Assembly: GCF_006715175.1 (NCBI RefSeq)
Contig: NZ_VFMQ01000001.1
Span: 2,542,001 to 2,606,000 of the forward strand
Length of the DNA stretch: 64,000 bases
Source: Curtobacterium citreum
GTDB lineage: Bacteria; Actinomycetota; Actinomycetes; Actinomycetales; Microbacteriaceae
Direction: 5' to 3'
Shown piece by piece: positions 26,834 through 35,108 of the stretch. The position numbers were made by a program, and so were the translations under genes. Within the stretch, counting starts at the first letter, position 1, and each line of letters opens with the position of its first letter. The notes under the pieces are model-generated. The model saw nothing but the letters and a program-made list of their open reading frames with translations. It had not been told where the DNA came from and ran no database searches.

Positions 26834-28413
26834 GCCGCCCCCGCTCCCGGACCACCCCGGGGATCGGCCGATCCGAACTCCTGCTGGTCGCCGGCACCAC
26901 CACGGTGTTCCTGCTGCTCCTCGTCACGTGGGCGTACGTGAACCCCGCGCTGCACGGCCCGGACGAGGTCGCGAACGTCGACGCGGTCGTGCACCTCGCG
27001 CTGGGCCAGCCGTGGCCCGCGACGGGTGACCTGCACTACGTCCAGGGGCTGCTCGCGCAGAACGTGCCGGCGCACCTGCCGCCCGCGGTGCAGCGCGGGA
27101 CGTTCGCGGACATCATCGGCGACGGCACGCTCAACCCGCGCGGGAACCCGATGTCGCAGCACCCCCCGACGTACTTCCTGGTGCAGGCCGCGGTCGCGCA
27201 CCTGATCGACTTCGGCTCCCGCAGATGGGACCTCGTCGTGCTGGTCATGCGGCTCGTCGACGTCGTGGTGGCCGCGCCGCTCCCCGTGCTCGTGTGGGCA
27301 TCGGTGCGTCGCGCCACCCGGTCTCCCCGCCTCGCCGTCGCCGCCGCGGCGGTCCTGCTCGCCGTACCCCAGGTCGTGCAGCTCGCGTCGTCGGTCTCGC
27401 TGTGGGTACCCGTCATCACCGCCGGTGCGCTCGCGACCTGGCTCGCCGTGCGTGTCCTGACCGGCGACCGGTCGTGGCTGACCGCCGTCGCACTCGGCGG
27501 TGCACTGTCCGTCGGGACCGCGGTGATGGCCGGCGGCTGGATGGCCGTCCCCTTCGCCCTCGTCACCGTGCTCGCCGCGCGCCGATCGGTGCGCGCGGCG
27601 CGGGAGGTCGTCGGTCGGGTGCTCCGGGCCCTCGTCGTGCTGGCCGTCCCCGTCGTCACGACGGGGTGGTGGTACGCCCGCCAGTTCATCCGGACGGGAT
27701 CGCCGCAACCGGACCCGTTCGCGCCCGTCACCAAGCAGTGGCCCGCGGGCGAGGGCCCGGACCCGGTCCAGTTCGGCGGCACCTTCTGGAACGGCATCTC
27801 GGACTCGTTCTGGGGCCAGCTCGGCCGGTACGAGTGGCCGCTCTCCCCGATCATCGTCGACAGCGCGACCGTGATCGCGCTCACCGCCGTGGTCTGGGCC
27901 GCCTCGCGCCGCACGGTCGACCGTCGGACGATGCTCGTCGTGGGCGTGTTCCCGGCGACCGCCCTCGTCGTCGTGCTCGCTCGCGACTGGGCGACCTACG
28001 TCGGCCACCTCAGCGTCCGCGTGGACCAGGGGCGCTTCCTGTTCCCCGCACTCGCAGCGCTGCTCGTCGTGCAGGCGGTCGGCTGGCGCGGCCTGGTCGT
28101 CCGCGAGCAGGTCCGCGTCCGACTGGCACGGGCCGTGCTCGTCGTGGCGCCGCTCATCGCCCTCGCAGCGCTCGGGCTGCTGTACGTCGGCAGTTTCGAG
28201 GAGTTCGTCTTCCGGGTCTCCGCCGCCGGCAAGCAGACCCTGTGGGACTCGCTGCCCGTCGGTCGCGGGGTCCTCGGGGGGCTCGTCGTGCTCACCGCCG
28301 TCGTGGGAGCCGCGACCGCCGTGTCCCTGTGGCGGTGGTTCGGACGCCGGACGGCTCCGGCGCCCGCGACCGCGCCCGCTAGACTGCCCGCCGACCGTCG
28401 AACCGATCACTGA
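26830..28413 (+). CDS. DUF2142-type GT-C membrane protein
   Basis: A 527-residue polytopic protein that begins at ATG 26830 in an ATGA overlap with the previous gene. The first outer loop has H-G-P-D-E-V-A-N-V-D and then Q-H-P-P-T-Y-F, so it is a diverged duplicate of the upstream protein. The C-terminus after the last segment is short and lacks the V-P-G repeat. Probable lipid-linked-sugar glycosyltransferase; specificity unknown. Confidence 0.75.
   Translation: MSRPRSRTTPGIGRSELLLVAGTTTVFLLLLVTWAYVNPALHGPDEVANVDAVVHLALGQPWPATGDLHYVQGLLAQNVPAHLPPAVQRGTFADIIGDGTLNPRGNPMSQHPPTYFLVQAAVAHLIDFGSRRWDLVVLVMRLVDVVVAAPLPVLVWASVRRATRSPRLAVAAAAVLLAVPQVVQLASSVSLWVPVITAGALATWLAVRVLTGDRSWLTAVALGGALSVGTAVMAGGWMAVPFALVTVLAARRSVRAAREVVGRVLRALVVLAVPVVTTGWWYARQFIRTGSPQPDPFAPVTKQWPAGEGPDPVQFGGTFWNGISDSFWGQLGRYEWPLSPIIVDSATVIALTAVVWAASRRTVDRRTMLVVGVFPATALVVVLARDWATYVGHLSVRVDQGRFLFPALAALLVVQAVGWRGLVVREQVRVRLARAVLVVAPLIALAALGLLYVGSFEEFVFRVSAAGKQTLWDSLPVGRGVLGGLVVLTAVVGAATAVSLWRWFGRRTAPAPATAPARLPADRRTDH
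28380..28385 (+). promoter_or_regulatory. Putative -10 box for rmlB-rmlD (TAGACT)
   Basis: TAGACT at the very end of the preceding gene gives a leader of about 33 nt that contains the ribosome site GAAGGA before GTG 28425. Confidence 0.35.
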
Positions 28414-28424
28414 AGGAACAACGC

Positions 28425-29411
28425 GTGAAGATCCTCGTCACCGGAGGGGCCGGCTTCATCGGCTCGAACTTCGTCCGCCGTACGCTGCAGGACGCCTACC
28501 CCGGCCTGGAAGGCGCCGACGTCGTCGTCTACGACGCACTCACCTACTCGGGGAACCTCGAGAACCTCGCCCCCGTCGCGGACTCGCCCCGCTACTCCTT
28601 CGTGCAGGGTGACATCACCGACGCCGCGAAGCTCGACGAGGTGATCCCGGGCATCGACGCGATCGTGCACTTCGCCGCCGAGTCGCACGTCGACCGCTCG
28701 GTCCGCGACTCCGGCGTCTTCGTCGAGACCAACGTCGTCGGGACCCAGCGTCTGCTCGACGCCGCGCTCCGTCACGGCACCGAGCGCTTCGTGCACGTCT
28801 CCACGGACGAGGTCTACGGTTCCATCAGCGAGGGCTCGTGGGCCGAGGACCGCCCGCTCGAGCCGAACTCGCCGTACTCGGCGTCCAAGGCCGGCAGCGA
28901 CCTGCTCGCCCGCAGCTACCACCGCACGCACGGCATGAACGTGTCGATCACGCGGTGCTCGAACAACTACGGGCCGTACCACTTCCCCGAGAAGGTCATC
29001 CCGCTGTTCGTCACGAACCTGATCGACGACAAGCACGTCCCGCTGTACGGCGAGGGCAACAACATCCGCGACTGGCTGCACGTCGACGACCACACCCGCG
29101 GCATCGCGATGGTGCTCGTCGGGGGCCGCGCGGGCGAGGTCTACAACATCGGCGGCGGCACCGAGCTCACGAACAAGGAGCTCACCGGCATGCTGCTCGA
29201 GGCCACCGGCAAGGACTGGTCGTACGTCGACCGCGTCCAGGACCGCCTCGGCCACGACCTCCGCTACTCCGTCGACATCTCGAAGATCCAGGCCGAGCTC
29301 GGTTACGAGCCGCAGGTGCCGTTCGAGCAGGGCCTCGCCGACGTCGTGCAGTGGTACCGCGACAACCGCGCGTGGTGGGAGCCCCTCAAGGAGCGCGCAG
29401 CCCTCGCATGA
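28425..29411 (+). CDS. rmlB: dTDP-glucose 4,6-dehydratase
   Basis: A 328-residue extended short-chain dehydrogenase acting second in dTDP-rhamnose synthesis. NAD-binding G-G-A-G-F-I-G at 7-13, S-T-D-E-V-Y-G, the catalytic Y-S-A-S-K and the R-C-S-N-N-Y-G-P-Y substrate loop are all present. GTG 28425 follows GAAGGA. Its stop overlaps the rmlD start (ATGA). Confidence 0.96.
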   Translation: MKILVTGGAGFIGSNFVRRTLQDAYPGLEGADVVVYDALTYSGNLENLAPVADSPRYSFVQGDITDAAKLDEVIPGIDAIVHFAAESHVDRSVRDSGVFVETNVVGTQRLLDAALRHGTERFVHVSTDEVYGSISEGSWAEDRPLEPNSPYSASKAGSDLLARSYHRTHGMNVSITRCSNNYGPYHFPEKVIPLFVTNLIDDKHVPLYGEGNNIRDWLHVDDHTRGIAMVLVGGRAGEVYNIGGGTELTNKELTGMLLEATGKDWSYVDRVQDRLGHDLRYSVDISKIQAELGYEPQVPFEQGLADVVQWYRDNRAWWEPLKERAALA

Positions 29412-30259
29412 CCCGCTACCTGATCACCGGCGCCGCCGGCATGCTCGGACAGGACCTGCAGCAGGCCCTGTCCGGACGTGACGTCACCGCGCTCTCCCGC
29501 GCCGACCTCGACATCACGGACGAGCAGGCGGTCGCCGCGGCCGTCGCCGGTCACGACGTCGTCGTCAACGCCGCCGCCTACACGAAGGTGGACGACGCCG
29601 AGTCGCACGAGGACGACGCGTACGCGGTCAACGCACGCGGACCCGAGGTCCTCGCCACGGCCACCGTCGCCGCCGGCGCGAAGCTCGTGCAGGTGTCGAC
29701 CGACTACGTGTTCGACGGCAACGGTACGTCCCCCTACGCCGAGGACGAGCCGACCGACCCGATCGGCGCCTACGGTCGCACGAAGGCGGCCGGCGAGGAC
29801 GCGGTCCGACGGATCGCACCGGACTCGTCGTACATCGTGCGCACCGCGTGGCTGTACGGCGCGGGCGGCCCGAACTTCGCGAAGACGATGATCCGGCTCG
29901 CCGGGTCGCACGAAACGGTCAGCGTCGTCACGGACCAGGTCGGCCAGCCGACGTGGACCGCGGACCTGGCCCGCCAGATCGTCGCGATGCTCGACGCCGA
30001 CGCGCCGGCCGGCACCTACCACGGGACGAACGGCGGTCAGGGGTCCTGGCTCGACTTCACGAAGGCGATCTACGCCGAGGTCGGCCTCGACCCGGAGCGG
30101 GTCCTGCCGACCGACAGCTCGGCCTTCGTCCGCCCGGCACCGCGCCCCGCCTACAGCGTCCTCGGACACGACGGATGGGCACGTGCCGGCATCGCGCCGA
30201 TGCGCGACTGGCGCGACGCGCTCCACGCCGCGGCCGCTGCGGGCGTGCTCACCGCCTGA
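29408..30259 (+). CDS. rmlD: dTDP-4-dehydrorhamnose reductase
   Basis: A 283-residue NADPH-dependent reductase giving dTDP-L-rhamnose. G-A-A-G-M-L-G-Q at 8-15, V-S-T-D-Y-V-F-D-G and the catalytic Y-G-R-T-K are visible, and R-P-A-P-R-P-A-Y-S lies near the C-terminus as usual. It overlaps rmlB by 4 nt and is followed by a strong hairpin. Confidence 0.96.
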   Translation: MTRYLITGAAGMLGQDLQQALSGRDVTALSRADLDITDEQAVAAAVAGHDVVVNAAAYTKVDDAESHEDDAYAVNARGPEVLATATVAAGAKLVQVSTDYVFDGNGTSPYAEDEPTDPIGAYGRTKAAGEDAVRRIAPDSSYIVRTAWLYGAGGPNFAKTMIRLAGSHETVSVVTDQVGQPTWTADLARQIVAMLDADAPAGTYHGTNGGQGSWLDFTKAIYAEVGLDPERVLPTDSSAFVRPAPRPAYSVLGHDGWARAGIAPMRDWRDALHAAAAAGVLTA

Positions 30260-30271
30260 CCGGCGGATCCT

Positions 30272-30327
30272 GACGGGAGGCCCTGCGCACGTCCGCCACG
30301 CGCGGTCCGTGAGCAGGGCCTCCCGTC
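30272..30327. terminator. 15-bp perfect inverted repeat after rmlD (repeat-family member)
   Basis: GACGGGAGGCCCTGC at 30272-30286 is exactly complementary to 30313-30327, with a 26-nt loop. It lies between the convergent rmlD and the GT4 gene ending at 30371, so it can end both transcripts. The core GACGGGAGGC is that of the palindrome found inside maf. Confidence 0.65.
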
Positions 30328-30370
30328 CGTCGTCCCGGCCGGTCCCGTCGTCCCGGCCGGTCCCGTCGTC
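30328..30370. repeat. 18-bp tandem repeat
   Basis: CGTCGTCCCGGCCGGTCC occurs at 30328-30345 and again at 30346-30363, followed by a partial third copy that runs into the stop codon of the minus-strand gene at 30371. Confidence 0.8.
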
Positions 30371-31483
30371 TCAACCCAGCAGGGTGGTGAGCCGGTCCTC
30401 GAGCGGGGCGACCGCCGCCGCCGGGCGGAACCGGTCCGCGGCCGTCGCTGCCGCGGCGCGGCGACGCGCGAGCAGGTCCCGGTCGTCGGCCAGCGCACGG
30501 ACGGCGGCCGCCAGCGCGGCCGCGTCCCCCGCCGGGAACGACGTCACCGCGTCGCCGAAGGCGCGCCGCTGCGGCGCGGTGTCGCTCGTGACGACCGCCA
30601 GTCCGGCCGCGGCGCACTGGTAGACCTTGTTCGGGACGACCTTCAGCGCCTTCTCGGTGGTCCCCGCGATGCCGATGCCGACGTCGTGGGCCGCGACGAG
30701 GTCCGGGAGCTCCGCCGCGTCGACCCACGACCGCCACTCGGTCGGCGCGCCGCCCGTCGCTGACCGGCGCGCCTCGTCCAGGTCCTGTCCGCTGCCGATC
30801 ATGGTGACGAGCACGCTGCCGTCGTCGGGCAACGCTCCGACGGCACGGCCGATCGTCCCGGCACCCTGCAGCGGGGTGAAGAGCCCGTAGAAGACCACCC
30901 GGAGGGGCGCGTCCGCTCGGCGGTCGGCCTCGCGCGCACCGGCCTCGTACCAGGCGCCGGTCGCCCCGACGGGGACGACGACGGCCTTCGCCCGGAGGGA
31001 CGGCGGCACCACGTCGCGGTGTTCCTCGGTGTCGACGAGGACGACGTCCGCGATCGTGAGCGCGGCCCGGTCCAGGAACCGCAGCAGGCGCTGCTTCACA
31101 CCGGTGGCCCCGACGCCGCGGTCCTGCGCCGTCGTGGCCGCGAACACGAGGTGGTCCAGCACGACGGGCGTGCGCGGGAAGAGCAACCGGGCGAGCCACA
31201 CGTCGAAGTGGCCCATGTACCCGACGAGCACGGCGTCCGGACGGGCGCGGCGACGCACTCGGGTGCTGACGAGCACCAGTCGTGACCAGCTCCGCGCCAG
31301 GCGTCCGACCATCCGCAGCGCTCCGGATGCTCCGCCGAGCATCGCGACGCGCTCCTTCGTGGACAGCCCGAGCGGCACGTTCGCCTCGGCGACCTGGTGG
31401 CCGCGCTCCCGCAGTCCGTCGGCGAGCACCCGGACCCTGGGGTGGTCCGCCGCCTGGTATGTTCCGAAGGCCAAGATCCGCAC
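30371..31483 (-). CDS. GT4-like glycosyltransferase
   Basis: A 370-residue GT-B protein. The N-terminus is R-I-L-A-F-G-T-Y, with H-P-R-V-R-V-L-A-D-G-L and V-L-V-G-Y-M-G-H-F-D in the first half. The second half has V-V-F-Y-G-L-F-T-P-L-Q-G and E-K-A-L-K-V-V-P-N-K-V-Y-Q-C-A-A, the donor-binding segment. GTG 31483 is preceded by GGAAGGGG. It is divergent from the flippase-like gene at 31543. Sugar unknown. Confidence 0.83.
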   Translation of the reverse strand: MRILAFGTYQAADHPRVRVLADGLRERGHQVAEANVPLGLSTKERVAMLGGASGALRMVGRLARSWSRLVLVSTRVRRRARPDAVLVGYMGHFDVWLARLLFPRTPVVLDHLVFAATTAQDRGVGATGVKQRLLRFLDRAALTIADVVLVDTEEHRDVVPPSLRAKAVVVPVGATGAWYEAGAREADRRADAPLRVVFYGLFTPLQGAGTIGRAVGALPDDGSVLVTMIGSGQDLDEARRSATGGAPTEWRSWVDAAELPDLVAAHDVGIGIAGTTEKALKVVPNKVYQCAAAGLAVVTSDTAPQRRAFGDAVTSFPAGDAAALAAAVRALADDRDLLARRRAAAATAADRFRPAAAVAPLEDRLTTLLG

Positions 31484-31542
31484 GTGGTCGCCCCTTCCGT
31501 GAACGCGCCGTGATCGGATGCGGCACGCCCGAACAACCCTAG

Positions 31543-32535
31543 GTGAGCATGACCGACCTCCCGACGCCCGCGAAGCCCTCGCGTGCGAAGTCCGTCGTCC
31601 GCGTCGTCGGACTCGTCGTCGCCCTGGTGCTCTGCGTGGCGTTCCTGGTGCCCCGCGCCGGGGACATCGCGGACGCGTTCACCCGGCAGGATCCCTGGAC
31701 GCTCGTCGCCGCGCTCCTGACCGGCGCCGCGGCGACCTTCGTGACCTTCCTGTCCTGGCGGGCCCTGATGCACGGCGCCGGCCACCGCATCCCGTTCCGC
31801 GCGGCCCAGCGGGTGTTCTTCCTGTCGCAGATCGGCAAGTACGTGCCCGGCTCGGTGTGGCCGATCGTCGCGCAGGCCGACCTCGGCCGGGAACACCGCG
31901 TGCCCGCGGCCCAGAGCGTCGCCGTCGGCATGCTCACGCTCCTGGTGAGCTGCGGTGCCGGCGTCTCCGTGGCGGCCGTGACCGTCCCGTTCGTGCAGCC
32001 CGACGCGTTCGCGCACTACTGGTTCGTGGTGCTGCTCGTCCCCGTCGTGCTCGCCGCCCTGCACCCCGCGGTGCTCCGGTTCGGCCTGCGCCTGGCGTCA
32101 CGGGTCACCCGGCGCGACCTCGGGACGATCGAGCTCCGGACCGCTGCGGTCGTGCGCGCCTTCGGCTGGGCCGTGCTCGCGTGGGTCGTCTTCGGCCTGC
32201 ACATCGCCCTCGTGCTCGTGCCGCTCGCGTCGGTGGACCTGCGGGTCACGACGCTCACGGTCGGCGCCTACGCACTGGCCTGGCTGGTCGGCTTCCTCGT
32301 GTTCTTCCTGCCCGCCGGGCTCGGCGGGCGCGAGGCGGTGCTCACCGCGCTGCTGGCGGCGGGCGTACCGCTCGGTTCCTCGGCCTCGGTGAGCGTCGCC
32401 GTGACCTCGCGCGTGCTGCTCACCGTCGTCGACGTGGTCTTCGCGGGTGCGGCGGTCGTGGGCGAACGCCGACGCCGGGCCGGGATCGACGCGGGGTCGG
32501 CGTCGGTCGGGTCGGGCGACGGACCCACCCCGTGA
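31543..32535 (+). CDS. Lysylphosphatidylglycerol synthase TM region/UPF0104-like membrane protein
   Basis: A 330-residue protein with eight or so membrane segments. Features of the LPG_synthase_TM family are F-F-L-S-Q-I-G-K-Y-V-P-G-S-V-W and, near the C-terminus, F-L-P-A-G-L-G-G-R-E-A. Members act as flippases or accompany glycosyltransferases. Given its neighbours, it may handle a lipid-linked intermediate. The start is either GTG 31543 or ATG 31549; neither has a good ribosome site. Confidence 0.75.
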   Translation: MSMTDLPTPAKPSRAKSVVRVVGLVVALVLCVAFLVPRAGDIADAFTRQDPWTLVAALLTGAAATFVTFLSWRALMHGAGHRIPFRAAQRVFFLSQIGKYVPGSVWPIVAQADLGREHRVPAAQSVAVGMLTLLVSCGAGVSVAAVTVPFVQPDAFAHYWFVVLLVPVVLAALHPAVLRFGLRLASRVTRRDLGTIELRTAAVVRAFGWAVLAWVVFGLHIALVLVPLASVDLRVTTLTVGAYALAWLVGFLVFFLPAGLGGREAVLTALLAAGVPLGSSASVSVAVTSRVLLTVVDVVFAGAAVVGERRRRAGIDAGSASVGSGDGPTP

Positions 32536-32553
32536 ACTCCGGGTGGCCGCTGG

Positions 32554-32559
32554 TATGGT
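32554..32559 (+). promoter_or_regulatory. Putative -10 box TATGGT
   Basis: TATGGT lies 54 nt before ATG 32614, whose ribosome site is GAGGAG. A -35 is not clear (GTGAAC is at about the right distance). Confidence 0.3.
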
Positions 32560-32613
32560 CGATCGACCCGACCGCGGCCGCCGCCGCTGCACCATCCTGA
32601 GGAGCCCGACCAG

Positions 32614-33756
32614 ATGACGACTCTCCGCGTGATCGTGGACCAGGTGATCGCCCCGGTCCCCGGCGGCATCGGTCGTTACGCGGAGGAACTCACCCGGCAG
32701 CTGATCGCCACCGCGCCCGCCGGGTGCGACGTCGCCGCGATCGTGTCGGCCGCGTCACCGGCCGAGGTCGAACGCCTGCACCGACTGCTGCCCGGACTGG
32801 CCGAGCTCGAGCGGCTCCGGCTCCCCCGGCGCGAGCTGGCCCTGGCGTGGCAGGGCGGCCTCGCACGCGGCGCCTCCCAGGGCATGGTGCACGCGCCGAG
32901 CGTCCTCGCGCCGCTCGTGAAGCACGACCGTTTCCAGGACCCCGGGCACCAGACCGTCGTCACCGTGCACGACACCGTGCCGTGGACGCACCCGGAGACC
33001 CTCACCCCGCGCGGCGTCAACTTCCACAAGGCGATGGTGAAGCGGGCGTTCCGGCACGCCGACGCCGTCGTCGTGCCGACCCACGCGGTGGCGGCACAGC
33101 TGAACGAGGTGCACCGGTTCGACGACCGCCTGCGGGTCATCGGCGGCGCTCCGAGCGGACGACTCCGGGTACCCGTCGACGCCGACCTGCGGGCGGAGCG
33201 CCTGGGCCTGCCCGATCGCTACGTGCTCGCGGTCGGGACCCTCGAGCCCCGCAAGGGCCTGGCGGAGCTCATCCAGGCGATGGCGCACCCCGACGCGCCG
33301 GACGACGTCCCCCTCGTGATCGCCGGACCGGACGGCTGGGGCGACGTCGACGTCGTCGGGACGGTCGAGCGCGCCGGGCTCGCCCCCGAGCGGGTCAAGG
33401 TGCTCGGACGGGTCGACGACGCGGACCTCGCGGTGGTCTACGACCGTGCGACGGTGTTCGTGTTCCCGAGCTTCGCCGAGGGGTTCGGCCTCCCGGTGAT
33501 CGAGGCGATGAGCTTCGGGACGCCGGTCATCCACTCCGACGACCCCGCGGTCAGCGAGGTCGCCTCGGACGCGGGGGTCCGCGTCGAGACCAGCCCGAGG
33601 GAGCGCTACCCCGAGCGCCTGGCGCAGGCCGTGTTCCAGGTCGTCAACGACCCGCTGCTCGCCGGCCAGCTGGCGATCGCCGGTCCGGACCGTGCCCGGA
33701 TGTTCGACTGGCACGACTCCGCGCTCGAGACCTGGCAGCTGCACGCCGACCTGTAG
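32614..33756 (+). CDS. GT4 family glycosyltransferase
   Basis: A 380-residue GT-B enzyme. P-G-G-I-G-R-Y-A-E-E-L is at 17-27, V-V-T-V-H-D-T-V-P in the first half, V-G-T-L-E-P-R-K-G-L at the domain boundary, and the donor-site E-G-F-G-L-P-V-I-E-A-M near residue 285. It resembles the GT4 at 14661, and both probably add mannose or rhamnose. Cytoplasmic. ATG 32614 follows GAGGAG. It is the last polysaccharide gene before the purine genes. Confidence 0.87.
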   Translation: MTTLRVIVDQVIAPVPGGIGRYAEELTRQLIATAPAGCDVAAIVSAASPAEVERLHRLLPGLAELERLRLPRRELALAWQGGLARGASQGMVHAPSVLAPLVKHDRFQDPGHQTVVTVHDTVPWTHPETLTPRGVNFHKAMVKRAFRHADAVVVPTHAVAAQLNEVHRFDDRLRVIGGAPSGRLRVPVDADLRAERLGLPDRYVLAVGTLEPRKGLAELIQAMAHPDAPDDVPLVIAGPDGWGDVDVVGTVERAGLAPERVKVLGRVDDADLAVVYDRATVFVFPSFAEGFGLPVIEAMSFGTPVIHSDDPAVSEVASDAGVRVETSPRERYPERLAQAVFQVVNDPLLAGQLAIAGPDRARMFDWHDSALETWQLHADL

Positions 33757-33841
33757 GGCCACGCATCACGGGAACGCATCGATCCCGTCCCGCGCCGTGT
33801 CGCCCGCGGATCCGGTGTGTCCCGCCTGCCATCATCGGCGC

Positions 33842-34534
33842 ATGGCTCGTCGACACCACGCCCCGGTCCTCACCACCGCCGTCCTGCTCGGTGTCGGGAT
33901 GACCGTCCTGCTCAGCGCGTGCTCGGACGGACCGGCTCCGGCGCCGAATGTCTCGGCCTCACAGAGCGCCACCCCGACCCCGACGCCGACGCGCACCCCG
34001 AGCAGCGCTCCGGACGCCGGGCAGCCGTCCGCGCCGAGTGCGACCCCGACCGACGACCAGACAGGGCCGGCCGACGACGGCACCGGCCCCGGGACCGGCA
34101 ACGGCAGCGGAGCCGAAGCGCCCGCGTCCGTCGACTGGGCGGCCGTCAGCAAGCAGGGCATCGCCGCGGCCGGTGGCGGTTCCGTGGTGTCCCTCGCCGG
34201 TTCCGGAGACTCGTGGACGGTCGTCGTCGTCGGGTCGGACGGCACCGAGACGCAGTCCGTCGTGTCCGCGACCCTCGGCCGCGTCACCTCCGGGCCGTTC
34301 CCGAAGGCCGTCGACGGCGCCACTGGGGCTGCGGACCGCGCGCGGGCCGCTGCCGCGACGACCGACGCCGCGGCGGCGGCCACGGCGGCGGAACGCGCCG
34401 GCGGCGGCGGGAAGCTGTCGGCACTGACCCTCGGGGGGTCCGCCGGCGCCCCGGTGTGGACCGCGACGCTCACCGGCGGTGGCGTGTCGACCGTGACGGT
34501 CGACGGTCGCACGGGCACCGCGACCGCAGGCTGA
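33842..34534 (+). CDS. Lipoprotein with Thr/Pro linker and PepSY-like end
   Basis: A 230-residue exported lipoprotein. The lipobox L-L-S-A-C ends at about residue 27, followed by a long S/T/P/A linker that spans the wall, then about 110 folded residues. The end, V-W-T-A-T-L-T-G-G-G-V-S-T-V-T-V-D, resembles a PepSY domain but is weak. ATG 33842 gives the signal peptide; CATCAT lies 6 nt upstream. Function unknown. Confidence 0.75.
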   Translation: MARRHHAPVLTTAVLLGVGMTVLLSACSDGPAPAPNVSASQSATPTPTPTRTPSSAPDAGQPSAPSATPTDDQTGPADDGTGPGTGNGSGAEAPASVDWAAVSKQGIAAAGGGSVVSLAGSGDSWTVVVVGSDGTETQSVVSATLGRVTSGPFPKAVDGATGAADRARAAAATTDAAAAATAAERAGGGGKLSALTLGGSAGAPVWTATLTGGGVSTVTVDGRTGTATAG

Positions 34535-34561
34535 CCCGCCGCGGCACGGGAGCGCCAGGCG

Positions 34562-35071
34562 TCAGAGCGCGTCGCGGAGCGCCTGGGCCTTCCGCTCGAC
34601 GGCCTGCTCGAGCCCGACGGCGTGCTCGGCGAGGCGTTCGGCGACGTCGGGGTCCGTGCTGCCGATGATCCGGGCGGCGAGCAGTCCCGCGTTCGCGGCA
34701 CCGTTGATCGCCATCGTCGCGACCGGGATGCCCGCGGGCATCTGCACGATGGACAGCAGGGAGTCCAGGCCGTCCAGGCGCGCGAGCTGCACCGGCACGC
34801 CGATCACGGGCAGCGTCGTCATCGACGCGACCATGCCCGGCAGGTGCGCGGCACCGCCGGCTCCGGCGATCACGACCCGGATGCCACGTCCCGCGGCCTC
34901 GCGGGCGAAACGCGTCATCTTGTCGGGCGTGCGGTGGGCCGACACGACGTCGACCTCGGTCGGGATGCCGAGCTCGGCCAACGTGTCGGCGGCCGGGCGC
35001 ATGGTGGGCCAGTCGGAGTCGGACCCCATGATGATCGAGACGAGCGGGGCGGCGGCGGTGGCGTCGGTCAC
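34562..35071 (-). CDS. purE: N5-carboxyaminoimidazole ribonucleotide mutase
   Basis: A 169-residue class I PurE catalysing the N5-CAIR to CAIR step of purine synthesis. G-S-D-S-D-W-P-T-M binds substrate, S-A-H-R-T-P holds the catalytic histidine, and [10 protein letters not shown] is present. GTG 35071 has TAGGCT 6 nt upstream, predicting a leaderless mRNA. It follows purK on the same strand. Confidence 0.96.
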   Translation of the reverse strand: MTDATAAAPLVSIIMGSDSDWPTMRPAADTLAELGIPTEVDVVSAHRTPDKMTRFAREAAGRGIRVVIAGAGGAAHLPGMVASMTTLPVIGVPVQLARLDGLDSLLSIVQMPAGIPVATMAINGAANAGLLAARIIGSTDPDVAERLAEHAVGLEQAVERKAQALRDAL

Positions 35072-35077
35072 GCCCCG

Positions 35078-35083
35078 AGCCTA
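35078..35083 (-). promoter_or_regulatory. Leaderless -10 box for purE (TAGGCT)
   Basis: TAGGCT then CGGGGC then the purE GTG. The box lies within the 37-nt gap after purK, so purE can be transcribed on its own. Confidence 0.5.
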
Positions 35084-35108
35084 GTGCGGGCCCGCGGTCC
35101 TCCGCCGG

